Part shown: positions 1 through 7,764 of the stretch, in pieces
Layout: every line of letters begins with the position of its first letter
Numbering within the stretch: the first letter of the stretch is position 1
Assembly: GCF_003001815.1 (NCBI RefSeq)
Contig: NZ_PVMZ01000002.1
Coordinates: 62,001-126,000 of the forward strand
Length of the DNA: 64,000 bases
Direction: 5' to 3'
Origin: Actinoplanes italicus
Lineage (GTDB): Bacteria; Actinomycetota; Actinomycetes; Mycobacteriales; Micromonosporaceae
The notes under the pieces: generated by a model
Database searches by the model: none
Told to the model about the DNA's origin: nothing
The model's input: the letters and a program-made list of their open reading frames with translations, nothing else
Position numbers and translations under genes: made by a program

Positions 1-4
1 GGTC

Positions 5-92
5 CTGTCATCCGTGCCGGGCGGTCCCGTCATCCGTGCCGGGCGGTCCCGTCATCCGTGCCGGGCGGTCCCGTCATCCGTGCCGGGCGGTC
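5..92. repeat. 22-bp tandem repeat, four copies, at the window edge
   Basis: Four head-to-tail 22-bp units (5-26, 27-48, 49-70, 71-92) share the core GTCATCCGTGCCGGGCGGTC; only the first unit differs, at its second base. The unit is not a multiple of 3, so it is unlikely to be coding. The array may continue to the left of the window. The stretch 1-380 otherwise holds no gene I can support. Confidence 0.85.
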
Positions 93-300
93 CCGCCGTC
101 ACCTGCGCGTCGTCACCTGCGCCCGGCAATCCCCGTCGGCCGCCGCCGTGTCGACAAGGGCGTGCTCTGGAACAAGCAGGCGGTGTCCCCTCGCGGGGGT
201 CCGTGCAGCTGGCTATGAGCCACCCCAGAAACCGCGGAACGCCCGAACGTCCGCCGTGTTCAGGGGTCGTTGACCGCGCGCCGTTCGCCGTGCATTCGCT

Positions 301-350
301 GGCGCGCCGACGTGCGCATTCAGTCGGCGCGCCGACGTGCGCATTCAGTC
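301..350. repeat. Two perfect 25-bp direct repeats
   Basis: Positions 301-325 and 326-350 are identical (begin GGCGCGCCGACGTG, end CATTCAGTC). They lie just upstream of the membrane-protein gene starting near 381, so they sit in its promoter or leader region. No function is assigned. Confidence 0.8.
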
Positions 351-380
351 GGCGGGGCGACGATCGGGGAGCACGCCGCT

Positions 381-1274
381 GTGGTCACGGTGGTCCCTCG
401 TGTCACCATGGCTGCCGTGACGGGGCTGGGGTTTGCGGAGCCACCGCCGGAAGCTGCGCGGCGGCGGGGGCGGTGGCTGCGGATCGTGTCCGGGGTCTGG
501 GCCGCGATGCTGCTGGCGGCCGTGTTCTGGTCGGTGCGTAGCGATCCGCCGACCGTTCCCGAGCAGCGAGACATAGCGCGGGCGCTGGCCGGCTTGAGGA
601 CCGCGTCGGGTGCCGTGGTGGCCGCCGCCCAGGATGAGCGGTGGGTGCTGAGCCTGGGCGAGCTGCGGCTTGAGGACTGTTCGATCAACCCCGCGTGGGA
701 CGGCCTGGTCGCGACTCGGGAGGTGGTGCTCTACGTGCCGGAGGGCGACGCGTGGACGGCTCTCGGCGGCATCGCCGACGGCCTGCCCGCGAACTATGCG
801 GCCGGCATGAACGCCTCGCGCGGGGCGACGCGCCTGTCGCTGTTCGCCGATGCGGGGGAGCACGTGGGGATCGAGGCTGAGGCGCACTCCTCGGACCAGG
901 TGCTGACCGTGCGTGTCTTCACCGGCTGCCGGCCGGACGTGCCCGGGCTCGACCCGGCCGACCCCGCTGCCGGCTCGATGCCCGACCTGCTGCGATCCAC
1001 GGTGGCGGGGGTCACCGGGTCCGGTGGCGGTGCCGTGGAGGCCATCGCGAGCCGGGCGGTGGTCTGCCCCGACGGGGGCACTCTCGCGGCGTTCGTGGCG
1101 GATGCGGGCCCGGCCACGCCGGACAGCGGTCCCCGTGGCGTGCCGGAGGGCGCGCTCCCCGTCTGGACGGACGCGAGCGGCTGGGCGTACCGCATGGGCT
1201 CCGAATCGGTGGTGATCACCACCGACCGTGACCGTTTCCGCGTGACCGTGACCACCGCCTGCCGCCCCACCTGA
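381..1274 (+). CDS. Membrane-anchored hypothetical protein
   Basis: I do not recognise the family. From the GTG at 381 the product is 297 aa. An Arg-rich stretch (ARRRGRW) is followed by one hydrophobic segment at about residues 30-52 (WLRIVSGVWAAMLLAAVFW), then about 240 residues that would lie outside the cell. That domain has two Cys in sequences resembling DCSINP and GCRPDVPG, further Cys near the C-terminus, and repeated aromatic/beta-type stretches, suggesting a disulfide-stabilised fold. GTG 381 is chosen because GGGGA lies at 366-370; ATG 408 is an alternative with no clear ribosome site. It is followed directly by the 61-bp repeat array. Confidence 0.6.
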   Translation: MVTVVPRVTMAAVTGLGFAEPPPEAARRRGRWLRIVSGVWAAMLLAAVFWSVRSDPPTVPEQRDIARALAGLRTASGAVVAAAQDERWVLSLGELRLEDCSINPAWDGLVATREVVLYVPEGDAWTALGGIADGLPANYAAGMNASRGATRLSLFADAGEHVGIEAEAHSSDQVLTVRVFTGCRPDVPGLDPADPAAGSMPDLLRSTVAGVTGSGGGAVEAIASRAVVCPDGGTLAAFVADAGPATPDSGPRGVPEGALPVWTDASGWAYRMGSESVVITTDRDRFRVTVTTACRPT

Positions 1275-1287
1275 ACCCCACTGCAGC

Positions 1288-1760
1288 GTGGTGATCTGTG
1301 CCCACCGGCGGCCCGTAAGCCACCACGGCGTCGGGCGCGCCCCGTTGTGTGGTGATCTGTGCCCGCGGGTGGACCGTTGGTCACCACGGCGTCGGGTGTG
1401 AGCCGTTGTGTGGTGATCTGTGCCCGCCAGCGGCCCGTAAGTCACCACGGCGTCGGGTGTGAGCCGTTGTGGGGCGATCTGTGCCTACGGGTGGACCGTA
1501 AGTCACCACGCCGTCGGGTGTGAGCCGTTGTGTGGTGATCTGTGCCTACGGGTGGACCGTAAGTCACCACGGCGTCGGGTGTGAGCCGTTGTGTGGTGAT
1601 CTGTGCCTGCGGGTGGACCGTAAGTCGCCACGGCGTTGGGCGCGCCCCGTTGTGTGGTGATCTGTGCCTGCGGGTGGACCGTAAGTCACCACAGTGCCCT
1701 GAGCGCACCCGATCTCTGCCCGCGGGCGGACCGTAAGTCACCACAGCGCCCTGAGCGCAC
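1288..1760. repeat. 61-bp tandem repeat array with internal inverted repeats
   Basis: Units starting GTGGTGATCTGTGCC begin at 1288, 1349, 1410, 1471 (degenerate), 1532, 1593 and 1654, exactly 61 bp apart, with decayed partial copies up to about 1760. Most units contain GTGGTGA at the left and TCACCAC about 29 nt later, so each can fold into a stem-loop. The array fills the gap between the gene ending at 1274 (+) and the convergent DsrE gene ending at 1796 (-). The repeats are contiguous with no unique spacers, so this is not CRISPR. Confidence 0.9.
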
Positions 1761-1795
1761 CCGTCTGCGCCTGCGGGCGAACGCCACCCCGGTTG

Positions 1796-2158
1796 TCAGT
1801 AGACGAGCGCCTGCGCGCCCTCCGACATGATCTCCTCGACGAAGACGGCGGCGCCGGCGATCCGGATGCCGGGGATGACGTCGGCCGGGCCGATGTCGCG
1901 GCGGGCCGCGCACTGTGTGCAGGCCGTGATCCGGCCGGCCTCGAGCAGCACCTCGATCAGGTCGGGCAGCGGGGCGGCGTGCGGCAGCGCGAACTCGGCC
2001 GCTCGGCCCGGCAGGGCGAACCAGGTGGACTCGCCGGTCAGCCACAGCGACACGTCGAGGCCCGCCGTGGCGGCGGTCGAGGCGACGTTGAAGGCCTGGT
2101 TGCAGCGTTCCGGTGCGTCCGCGCCGGCGGTGGCCTTGACGACCAGCAAACGTGCCAT
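1796..2158 (-). CDS. DsrE/DsrF-like family protein
   Basis: About 120 aa from ATG 2158 (an in-frame ATG at 2170 is also possible). It begins with MARLLVVKATAGAD, a DsrE-type beta strand and loop. The middle part (STAATAGLDVSLWLTGESTWF) and the late CTQCAARR with two Cys match the general DsrE layout, in which a Cys can carry sulfur. The family moves sulfur or acts as an accessory to redox enzymes; the substrate here is unknown. It converges on the repeat array and is divergent from the small membrane gene at 2185, leaving only 26 nt for both promoters. Confidence 0.7.
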   Translation of the reverse strand: MARLLVVKATAGADAPERCNQAFNVASTAATAGLDVSLWLTGESTWFALPGRAAEFALPHAAPLPDLIEVLLEAGRITACTQCAARRDIGPADVIPGIRIAGAAVFVEEIMSEGAQALVY

Positions 2159-2184
2159 ACCGGCCAGCATAAGATGGGCCGGTC

Positions 2185-2289
2185 ATGGTTACGGAGATCG
2201 GGTTCGTGAGCCTGCTGGTGGCCGCCCTGGGTGGGCTGGCCGGCGGCTTCGGCTATCTGGCAATGCGCATTTCGAGGGGACGCTGGTGA
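2185..2289 (+). CDS. Small single-pass membrane protein (34 aa)
   Basis: An ATG at 2185 opens a 34-codon frame encoding MVTEIGFVSLLVAALGGLAG followed by GFGYLAMRISRGRW. One hydrophobic Gly/Ala-rich helix is followed by a positively charged tail, the topology of a small inner-membrane protein with a cytoplasmic C-terminus. The stop TGA (2287-2289) overlaps the GTG (2286) of the nitrobindin gene by 4 nt, which argues for translational coupling and that the frame is real. Function unknown. Confidence 0.55.
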   Translation: MVTEIGFVSLLVAALGGLAGGFGYLAMRISRGRW

Positions 2290-2885
2290 GCAACGAGACG
2301 GAAAACCCGCTGGGCCCACCGCCGTGGCTCAACGCTCCGCCGGTCGACGGGTATCCCTATGAGGACACTCACGACCTGCGGTCCGGTCCGGATCTGCACC
2401 CGTCGCTGCTCGGCCTGCTGCCGTTCGTCGGGTTGTGGCGTGGCCGGGGCCAGGGTGGCTTCCCCAACGAGGACGACTACAACTTCGCGCAGGAGATCAG
2501 GATCAGCCACGACGGCCGGTCGTTCCTGCGATATGAGTCGCGGGCGTGGCTGCTCGACGACGAGTCGAAGCCGCTCGGGCAATCGCTCGTGGAGTCCGGG
2601 TTCTGGCGGCCGATCCTGGTCGACGGGCGTCCGGGTGACGAGATGGAGGCCACGATGATCCGCCCGGACGGGGTGGCCGAGCTCTACCTGGGCAAGGCGG
2701 CCACGACCCGGCTGGAGATGACGGCGGACGCGGTGGCGTACACGCCGTCGGGCCTTCACGTGACCGGCGGACAGCGGCTGTTCGGCATCGTCGAGGGTGC
2801 TCTGCTGTACGCCCACGAGATCGCGGTCGACAACAGCGGCCTGAAGCCGCACATGTCGGCCCGCCTGCTCCGAATCGGCGGCTGA
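2286..2885 (+). CDS. Nitrobindin-like heme-binding beta-barrel protein (FABP family)
   Basis: 199 aa from GTG 2286. The family signature is clear: LPFVGLWRGRGQGGFP (the GxWxGxGxG(x)P strand-loop), then EIRISHDGRSFLRYESRAW, ESGFWRP, and a late TGGQRLFGIVEG. Actinobacterial members form a 10-strand barrel that binds ferric heme and can isomerise peroxynitrite to nitrate. Here the fold is read from motifs and the activity is inferred. It is coupled to the upstream 34-aa gene and ends 20 nt before a 20-bp palindrome shared with a convergent gene. Confidence 0.85.
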   Translation: MSNETENPLGPPPWLNAPPVDGYPYEDTHDLRSGPDLHPSLLGLLPFVGLWRGRGQGGFPNEDDYNFAQEIRISHDGRSFLRYESRAWLLDDESKPLGQSLVESGFWRPILVDGRPGDEMEATMIRPDGVAELYLGKAATTRLEMTADAVAYTPSGLHVTGGQRLFGIVEGALLYAHEIAVDNSGLKPHMSARLLRIGG

Positions 2886-2905
2886 CCTCCCGCCGCGAGA
2901 CTCGC

Positions 2906-2958
2906 CGCGATCTTGTGAGGTTGCGCCCGGAAAGCAGCCGCAACCTCACAAGATCGCG
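2906..2958. repeat. Palindromic element, GATCTTGTGAGGTT family, copy 1
   Basis: A perfect 20-bp inverted repeat: 2906-2925 (CGCGATCTTGTGAGGTTGCG) and 2939-2958, with a 13-nt loop. It sits between convergent genes and overlaps the last codons of the aminotransferase (2946). Two related copies lie at 13248-13294 and 13330-13377. It could act as a bidirectional terminator, although there is no U-run. Confidence 0.85.
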
Positions 2959-3707
2959 AAGAAGCCCAGGAGTGCGAGCAGACGCGACGTCCACGGGGAG
3001 CGCGGACGCGGCGCCCCGTCCAGCTCGATCACCTCGGCCAGCCCTCGCAGCGAAGACGCCAGCCAGATCGCGTCGGCGGACGCCAGCTCGTCGAGTGTGA
3101 TCATGCGCTCGACCGGGGCCAGTCCGACCGACGGCGCCAGTGACAGCAGGTGCGCCGCGGTGATACCGGACAGGATGCCGGCCTCGGCGGGCGGGACCGT
3201 GCAGAGTTCGTTGCCGGTCAGCCAGACCACCGACGCGGTGGGTGCCTCCAGCACGTACCCCTCGGTGGAGAGCCAGACGAGATCGTCGGCGCCCTGCCGT
3301 ACCGCCCATCGTCGTGCCGAGAAGTTCTCCCCGTACGACAGTGATTTGGCCGCGGTGATGGACCACGGCGGACGTCGCCGTACCGAAATGCCCTGGTCCG
3401 CACTGAGGACCCGGACCCCGTCGCGCCGCTCGCGCAGCACCTGCGCCGGGATCGGACCGACTGAGACGTCCAGCACGTTCCGCGTGTAGATGATCCGCAT
3501 GGCACCGGACTCCGGGAGGTCCGTCAGCGGCGGCAACGGGGGCGCCGGCAGGTCGAGGATCGCGGCCGACCGGGACAGCCGGGCCAGATGTTCGTCGAGC
3601 AGCCACGGGCCGGACGGCCGCAGGTGCACGGTCTCGAAGACGCCGTCACCGAGCAGGTCGCCGGGCGCGACAAGGATCCTGTCGTTCACCCGAACTATGC
3701 TCGTCAC
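2946..3707 (-). CDS. Class IV aminotransferase, 4-amino-4-deoxychorismate lyase-like
   Basis: 253 aa, PLP-dependent fold type IV. Family marks are the N-terminal GDLLGDGVFETVHL with LLDEHLARL, a catalytic Lys in TAAKSLSYGEN (about residue 121) that would hold PLP, the Glu-containing STEGYVLEAPTASVVW, and GILSGITAAHLL. The best guess is ADC lyase (PabC), which releases pyruvate to give p-aminobenzoate for folate; a branched-chain or D-amino acid aminotransferase is possible. Neighbouring ygfZ also uses folate, which fits. The GTG start at 3707 abuts, without a gap, the divergent GTG of the Fur gene at 3708. The 3' end is part of a palindrome. Confidence 0.8.
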   Translation of the reverse strand: MTSIVRVNDRILVAPGDLLGDGVFETVHLRPSGPWLLDEHLARLSRSAAILDLPAPPLPPLTDLPESGAMRIIYTRNVLDVSVGPIPAQVLRERRDGVRVLSADQGISVRRRPPWSITAAKSLSYGENFSARRWAVRQGADDLVWLSTEGYVLEAPTASVVWLTGNELCTVPPAEAGILSGITAAHLLSLAPSVGLAPVERMITLDELASADAIWLASSLRGLAEVIELDGAPRPRSPWTSRLLALLGFFAIL

Positions 3708-3710
3708 GTG
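3696..3710 (+). promoter_or_regulatory. Candidate -10 box for a leaderless Fur transcript
   Basis: TATGCT at 3696-3701 ends 6 nt before the GTG at 3708, the spacing expected if transcription starts on the start codon. No ribosome-binding site precedes the GTG. CACGTG at 3705-3710 contains both divergent start codons. Confidence 0.45.
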
Positions 3711-4130
3711 TCCGCCACATCGCTAGCCGCCATGCTCCGCGAGCGGGGCCTGCGACTCACGCCACAGCGCCAGCTGATCCTCGAAGCAGTGCACGAACTC
3801 GGTCATGCGACACCCGAGTCGGTGCACAACGCTGTCCGTGAGCGCGCCGCCGGTGTGAACATCACCACCGTCTACCGGACCCTGGAGCTTCTCGAGGAGC
3901 TGGGCCTGGTCAACCACACGCATCTGTCGCACGGCTCGCCGACCTATCACGCGGCCGGTGAGGACCAGCACGTCCATCTGGTGTGCCGGTCGTGCGGCTC
4001 GATCGCCGAGGTGGACCCGGCGGTGATGGATCCGGTCACCGATCGCCTGCTGGGCGAACGCGACTTCCGGGTCGATGTGGGACACGTCTCCCTGTTCGGG
4101 GTGTGCGGCGATTGCAAGGAGGCCGAGTGA
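3708..4130 (+). CDS. Fur-family metalloregulator
   Basis: 140 aa from GTG 3708 (ATG 3732 is an alternative). The N-terminal winged helix reads LRLTPQRQLILEAV and NITTVYRTLELLEELGLV, the Fur DNA-recognition region. The C-terminal dimer/metal domain has EDQHVHLVCRSCG and GVCGDC, giving the two CxxC pairs of a structural zinc site and His ligands for the sensing metal. It could be a Zur or Fur type; the metal cannot be told from the sequence alone. The stop overlaps ygfZ by 4 nt, so the two are probably co-transcribed. Confidence 0.88.
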   Translation: MSATSLAAMLRERGLRLTPQRQLILEAVHELGHATPESVHNAVRERAAGVNITTVYRTLELLEELGLVNHTHLSHGSPTYHAAGEDQHVHLVCRSCGSIAEVDPAVMDPVTDRLLGERDFRVDVGHVSLFGVCGDCKEAE

Positions 4131-5167
4131 CCATCGTCATGGTCGAGGACCTGGAGCCGGGTTCGGCGGATGCCGGGGTGCCGGCCCACTACGGCGACCC
4201 GATGCGCGAGCAGCGGCTGCTGGAGACCGGTGTCGGGCTGGTCGACCGGTCGAACCGCGAGGTGATCGCGGTTCCCGGCGTCGAGCGGGCGAGCTGGCTG
4301 CACACGCTGACCACCCAGCACCTGTCCGCCCTGAGGGCGCACGAGGGCAGTGAGCTGCTGGTCCTCTCACCGAACGGGCACATCGAGCAGCACGCCTTCG
4401 TCACCGAGGACGGGACGACGGCGTGGCTGGACACCGAGCCGGGCGCCGGTGCGGGCCTCCTGAAATACCTCGAGATGATGCGCTTCTTCACCCAGGTCGA
4501 GCCACGCGAGGCGAGCGCCGAGATCGCCGTGTTGTCGCTGGTCGGACCCGGTGCGGCCGCGCTCTTCCCGGACCTCGCGGCCCCTCGGGTGCACCCGGTG
4601 CCGGAGACCCGGTTCGCCGCCGGGTCCGTTCCTTCACAGGCAACTTCCCTCTATTCGGTACGGGCATTCGAAGGCGGCCTGGCCCGTCGCGTACCGCTCG
4701 GAGTCGACCTGCTCGTGCCACGTTCCGCCAAGGACGCGGTCATCGAGAAGCTGGGCGTGGCTCCGGCCGGGCTCTGGGCCTACGAGGCGGCGCGGGTCGC
4801 GGCCCGTATTCCGCGTCTGGGCTGGGAGACCGACCACCGCACCATCCCGGCCGAGGTCGAGCTCATGGCGACGAGCGTGCACATGGAGAAGGGCTGCTAC
4901 CGCGGCCAGGAGACCGTCGCCCGGGTCCACAACCTGGGCCGTCCGCCCCGCCGTCAGGTCCTGCTCCACCTCGACGGGGTGGCCACCGATCACCCGCCGG
5001 CCCACGGGACGGCGGTGGAGCTGGACGGCCGGGCGGTCGGTTTTGTCGGCACCGCCGTGCGCCACCACGAGCTGGGCATGATCGCCTTGGCCGTTCTGAA
5101 GCGCAACGTGCCCGACGACGCCCGCCTCACCGTCGGCGAGTCAGCCGCCGCAATCGACGCCGAGTAG
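4127..5167 (+). CDS. ygfZ: Folate-binding YgfZ/GcvT-like protein
   Basis: 346 aa from GTG 4127 (ATG 4139 is also possible), a GcvT-like fold. The diagnostic motif KGCYRGQET (K-G-C-Y/F-x-G-Q-E) is present near two thirds of the length, followed by VARVHNLGRPPRR. YgfZ proteins use tetrahydrofolate to support assembly or repair of some Fe-S proteins; the conserved Cys is in the motif. The 4-nt overlap with the Fur-family gene suggests metal-linked control, which is inference. Confidence 0.88.
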   Translation: MTIVMVEDLEPGSADAGVPAHYGDPMREQRLLETGVGLVDRSNREVIAVPGVERASWLHTLTTQHLSALRAHEGSELLVLSPNGHIEQHAFVTEDGTTAWLDTEPGAGAGLLKYLEMMRFFTQVEPREASAEIAVLSLVGPGAAALFPDLAAPRVHPVPETRFAAGSVPSQATSLYSVRAFEGGLARRVPLGVDLLVPRSAKDAVIEKLGVAPAGLWAYEAARVAARIPRLGWETDHRTIPAEVELMATSVHMEKGCYRGQETVARVHNLGRPPRRQVLLHLDGVATDHPPAHGTAVELDGRAVGFVGTAVRHHELGMIALAVLKRNVPDDARLTVGESAAAIDAE

Positions 5168-5202
5168 GGTTCTGACCCGGCCAGGTAGGCCGGGCCGTCC
5201 CG

Positions 5203-5394
5203 TCAGAACTCGCCGCGCTTGATGCCGTTGATGAAAGCGGTCCACTGAGCGCGCGTGAATGTGAGAGTGCCGCCGTCCGGGTCCTTGCTGTCCCGAACCG
5301 CAACGACGGTCGGAAGGCTGTCCGCTACCTCGACGCAGTCACCTTGCGCATTGGACCGGCTGCTCTTACGCCATGTCACGTCGTAGCTGGTCAC
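5203..5394 (-). CDS. DUF397 protein
   Basis: 63 aa, with the typical DUF397 core WRKSSRSNAQGDCVEVAD, then VAVRDSKDPDGGTLTFTRAQW. These small actinobacterial proteins are normally paired with an XRE/DUF5753 regulator. Here the GTG start (5394) overlaps the stop of the regulator gene by 4 nt. In Streptomyces such pairs affect development and antibiotic production, and the small partner can antagonise the regulator; that role is transferred from the family. Confidence 0.9.
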   Translation of the reverse strand: MTSYDVTWRKSSRSNAQGDCVEVADSLPTVVAVRDSKDPDGGTLTFTRAQWTAFINGIKRGEF

Positions 5395-6302
5395 GATGAT
5401 GTATCCCCTAGATCTTTCAAGAGCGCAGTGATCATCTCTTTCGAGTCTCTCTCATCGAGAGCCAAGTTTTCCAGGTCCGCCCACACCTGCTCATAGATGA
5501 TGATCTCGCGAGGGTGATCGAGGTAAAGCGCGCCGGTGACATTCTCGCTGTAGACCGTCGGCGGTTCGGTATTAGCGCGGTCGTTCGCTGGGAAGGTAAG
5601 AATCGTGAAATTTCCGGCACTGGCGGCAGAGCATGGCCCCATGGAGGGCAGGACTCGGACCTTCACGTGCGGCAACTCTTCTGACGCCTTGAGCAGATGC
5701 CAAAGTTGTTGCTGCATCGCACCGGCGACATCGACTCGTGCCCGTACCGCCGCCTCGGCGAGGATGACATCGAGCTGAGGCGGCGGCGGAAAGTTGCGGG
5801 TTAGCAGGCCTTGGCGTTCCTTTCGGACCTGGATTCGTCGCTCGATCTCACCAGTGGGAATCTTGGGCCACGTGCTTGTCATGACCTTCTCTATGTAGGC
5901 GTGGGCCTGCAAGAGACCTGGGATGAGCGTGGCCTGATAGGTCCGTAACCGACTTGCGGCGCCCTCCAGCCCGACATATAGCTCGAACCATTCTGGGATC
6001 ACGTCGCCGTACGCGTGCCACCAGCCTTTGACCTTGGTTTCCTTGGACAGGCTGACCAGGGCCTCCTTGACGTCGTCGGGGACCCCGTAGAAGTCGCAGA
6101 GCAGCTTCACCTCGGTGGATTTGACGACGACGTTCGGGTCGCCCTTCTCCAGGCGCCAGATCTTCTGTTGTGAGCATTCGATGTGCTCGTACGCATCCTT
6201 GATCGTTTTCCCGGCCGCATCTCGATATTGCCGCAGGAACCGGCCGAGTTGCCGCCGAGGGACCGTCGAGCCCGAACCGGGGATCGCTTCGACCACGGGC
6301 AT
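5391..6302 (-). CDS. XRE-family regulator with DUF5753 C-terminal domain
   Basis: 303 aa from ATG 6302, with AGGAAAGGAC just upstream. The N-terminal HTH spans about residues 13-70 (RRQLGRFLRQYRDAAGKT, CSQQKIWRLEKGD). The remainder is the DUF5753 domain: YVGLEGAASRLRTYQATLIP, GLLQ, then RKERQGLL and the late VYSENVTGALYLDHP. This is the regulator half of a regulator/DUF397 pair. The region is visibly lower in GC than its surroundings. Two TTCCTGGAA half-sites precede the gene (6309-6341), suggesting autoregulation. Confidence 0.9.
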   Translation of the reverse strand: MPVVEAIPGSGSTVPRRQLGRFLRQYRDAAGKTIKDAYEHIECSQQKIWRLEKGDPNVVVKSTEVKLLCDFYGVPDDVKEALVSLSKETKVKGWWHAYGDVIPEWFELYVGLEGAASRLRTYQATLIPGLLQAHAYIEKVMTSTWPKIPTGEIERRIQVRKERQGLLTRNFPPPPQLDVILAEAAVRARVDVAGAMQQQLWHLLKASEELPHVKVRVLPSMGPCSAASAGNFTILTFPANDRANTEPPTVYSENVTGALYLDHPREIIIYEQVWADLENLALDERDSKEMITALLKDLGDTSS

Positions 6303-6308
6303 CGTCCT

Positions 6309-6341
6309 TTCCTGGAATACTCCGTGCGCCTTCCTGGAATA
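6309..6341. promoter_or_regulatory. Candidate operator: direct repeats TTCCTGGAATA, 22 bp apart
   Basis: TTCCTGGAATA occurs at 6309-6319 and 6331-6341, a spacing of 22 bp, about two helical turns. TTCCTGGAA is itself an odd palindrome. The proximal copy overlaps the ribosome-binding site of the XRE gene. This layout fits an autoregulatory site between the divergent units. Confidence 0.5.
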
Positions 6342-6473
6342 GGTACACGCAGATCTTGCAGAAACCAAGGCATTGATGAGGATTTCATTCTTTGGATTGT
6401 TGCGAAGACTTTCCCGCCAGGCCACGATCGGAGCATCTTCCCTGGTCAGAGTCGCAATCAAGGGGGCCTGCGC

Positions 6474-6716
6474 ATGCGCACTGGAAGGGCCGGGCACGAC
6501 CCGGCGCGAATGCTCGACTGGGACTGTCTCGCCTGCGACAAACCCTGGCCGTGTGATCCGGCGCGTGAGGAGCTGCTGGCCACGCACGATGCGGTGCAAT
6601 TGCGGATCACGATGTGGAGCGCCCTCGAGGAGGCCGTGCACATTCTGCCGCCGACACCGGCTTCGGAGCTGTTCGAGCGGTTCCTGCGCTGGACGGATCG
6701 GAGGGTGGCCGGATGA
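6474..6716 (+). CDS. Small Cys-containing hypothetical protein
   Basis: 80 aa from ATG 6474, with AGGGGG 8-13 nt upstream. The N-terminal part has a compact Cys/Trp motif, DWDCLACDKPWPCDPA, that could hold a metal, followed by two amphipathic helices (TMWSALEEAVHIL, ELFERFLRW). Similar small proteins often accompany actinobacterial XRE/DUF397 loci, as I recall, but I assign no function. The stop overlaps the next gene (ATGA). Confidence 0.6.
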   Translation: MRTGRAGHDPARMLDWDCLACDKPWPCDPAREELLATHDAVQLRITMWSALEEAVHILPPTPASELFERFLRWTDRRVAG

Positions 6717-6925
6717 GTGGCGAGCTTGCGCTGATGGGGGTCACCGAGATTCACCGGCGGATCGGCGGGTCCCGCGGACGCGTACGACATCTGGTCTTGC
6801 GAAAGGATTTTCCGCAGCCTGTCGTGGTGCTCCGCCAAGGGCGGGTGTGGCTGGAGCCCGAGGTCGAGGCCTGGATCCGGGCACTCCCGGCCGGGGAGAT
6901 CACACCGTCCCGCATGGCAGGATGA
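6713..6925 (+). CDS. AlpA/excisionase-like helix-turn-helix protein
   Basis: 70 aa from ATG 6713. The whole product is one small DNA-binding module: MGVTEIHRRIGGSRGRVRHL (first helices), then FPQPVVVLRQGRVWLEPEVE (the wing typical of MerR/AlpA-type proteins) and a final helix VEAWIRALPAG. Such proteins act as phage or element excision factors or as small regulators. No integrase is visible nearby, so a regulator of its own operon is as likely. It overlaps both neighbours by 4 nt. Confidence 0.65.
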   Translation: MSGELALMGVTEIHRRIGGSRGRVRHLVLRKDFPQPVVVLRQGRVWLEPEVEAWIRALPAGEITPSRMAG

Positions 6926-7764
6926 CCGCCATGACCGGGACTGTGATCACCGTCGCCCCGACCGGCGCGGAGAGCAAGAAGGTGGACGTACCGGCCCTGC
7001 CAGTGACCCTGGCCGAGCTGGTCGCCACCGCCAAGGAGTGCGAGGCGCTGGGCGCTTCGATCATCCATGTCCACATCCGTGACGACGACGCCAGTCCGAC
7101 CCTCGATCAGGGCCGGCTGCGCGACACCGTCGCCGGATTGCGGGAGTCCACCGGCCTGATCGTGCAGCTGTCCTCGGGCGGCTCGGTGCACGATCCGGAG
7201 GCGGACCGTCTCGCCGTGCTCGACGCGGCGCCGGAGATGGCGTCGTGCACGATGGGCACCGTCAACTTCGGCGACGACGTGTTCCTGAACCGCTGGGAGT
7301 TCATCGTCGACCTGCACACCCGCATGCAGGAGCGCGGGATCGTGCCGGAGTACGAGATCTTCGACCTGGGTCAGCTCACCAGCCTGCAGCGCCTGCTCGG
7401 CAAGCACGGCCTGCCGTTCGGCGGTCACGTGCACGTCGACCTCGTGATGGGCGTGCCGGGCGGGATGCCCGGGACGGCAGCCGCCCTCGTCGCGTGCGAG
7501 CAGGCGATCAGGGACCTGCCCGAGGGCACCACGTTCTCGGCGACCGGCATCGGCCGCGGCACTCTGCCGGTGATGCTCGCGTCGCTGGCGACCGGCGGGC
7601 ACCTGCGCGTCGGGATGGAGGACACGCTGACGTACGCCAAAGGCCGTCCCGTCGAGTCGAACATGCAGCTCGTGGCCCGTGCCGTCGGCTTCGCCCAGCT
7701 CGCGCAGCGCCCGCCGCTGACCGCTGCTCAGGCCCGTGAGCTGCTCGGGGTCCCCGCCCGATGA
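6922..7764 (+). CDS. BKACE family enzyme (3-keto-5-aminohexanoate cleavage-like)
   Basis: 280 aa, TIM barrel. Zinc ligands are visible as HVHIR (His49, His51) and HVHVDLVMG further on; the Glu/Ser-rich TVNFGDDVF and SATGIGRGTLP fit the family. BKACE proteins condense a beta-keto acid with acetyl-CoA to give a CoA ester and acetoacetate; 3-keto-5-aminohexanoate (lysine fermentation) is one of several known substrates, and the one used here is unknown. The start overlaps the HTH gene and the stop overlaps the asparaginase gene, each by 4 nt, so a shared role in amino acid use is plausible. Confidence 0.85.
   Translation: MTAMTGTVITVAPTGAESKKVDVPALPVTLAELVATAKECEALGASIIHVHIRDDDASPTLDQGRLRDTVAGLRESTGLIVQLSSGGSVHDPEADRLAVLDAAPEMASCTMGTVNFGDDVFLNRWEFIVDLHTRMQERGIVPEYEIFDLGQLTSLQRLLGKHGLPFGGHVHVDLVMGVPGGMPGTAAALVACEQAIRDLPEGTTFSATGIGRGTLPVMLASLATGGHLRVGMEDTLTYAKGRPVESNMQLVARAVGFAQLAQRPPLTAAQARELLGVPAR

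Noticed and set aside
14..541. Coding frame over the 22-bp repeats
   Set aside because: The repeat is not a multiple of 3, the product is Pro/Arg/Ser-rich, and it overlaps the better supported gene from 381.
1288..1760. CRISPR array
   Set aside because: Repeats are contiguous 61-bp units without unique spacers and no cas gene is nearby.
6713..6925. Excisionase of an integrated element
   Set aside because: No integrase, attachment-site repeats or phage genes nearby; the gene is fused by overlaps into a metabolic operon.
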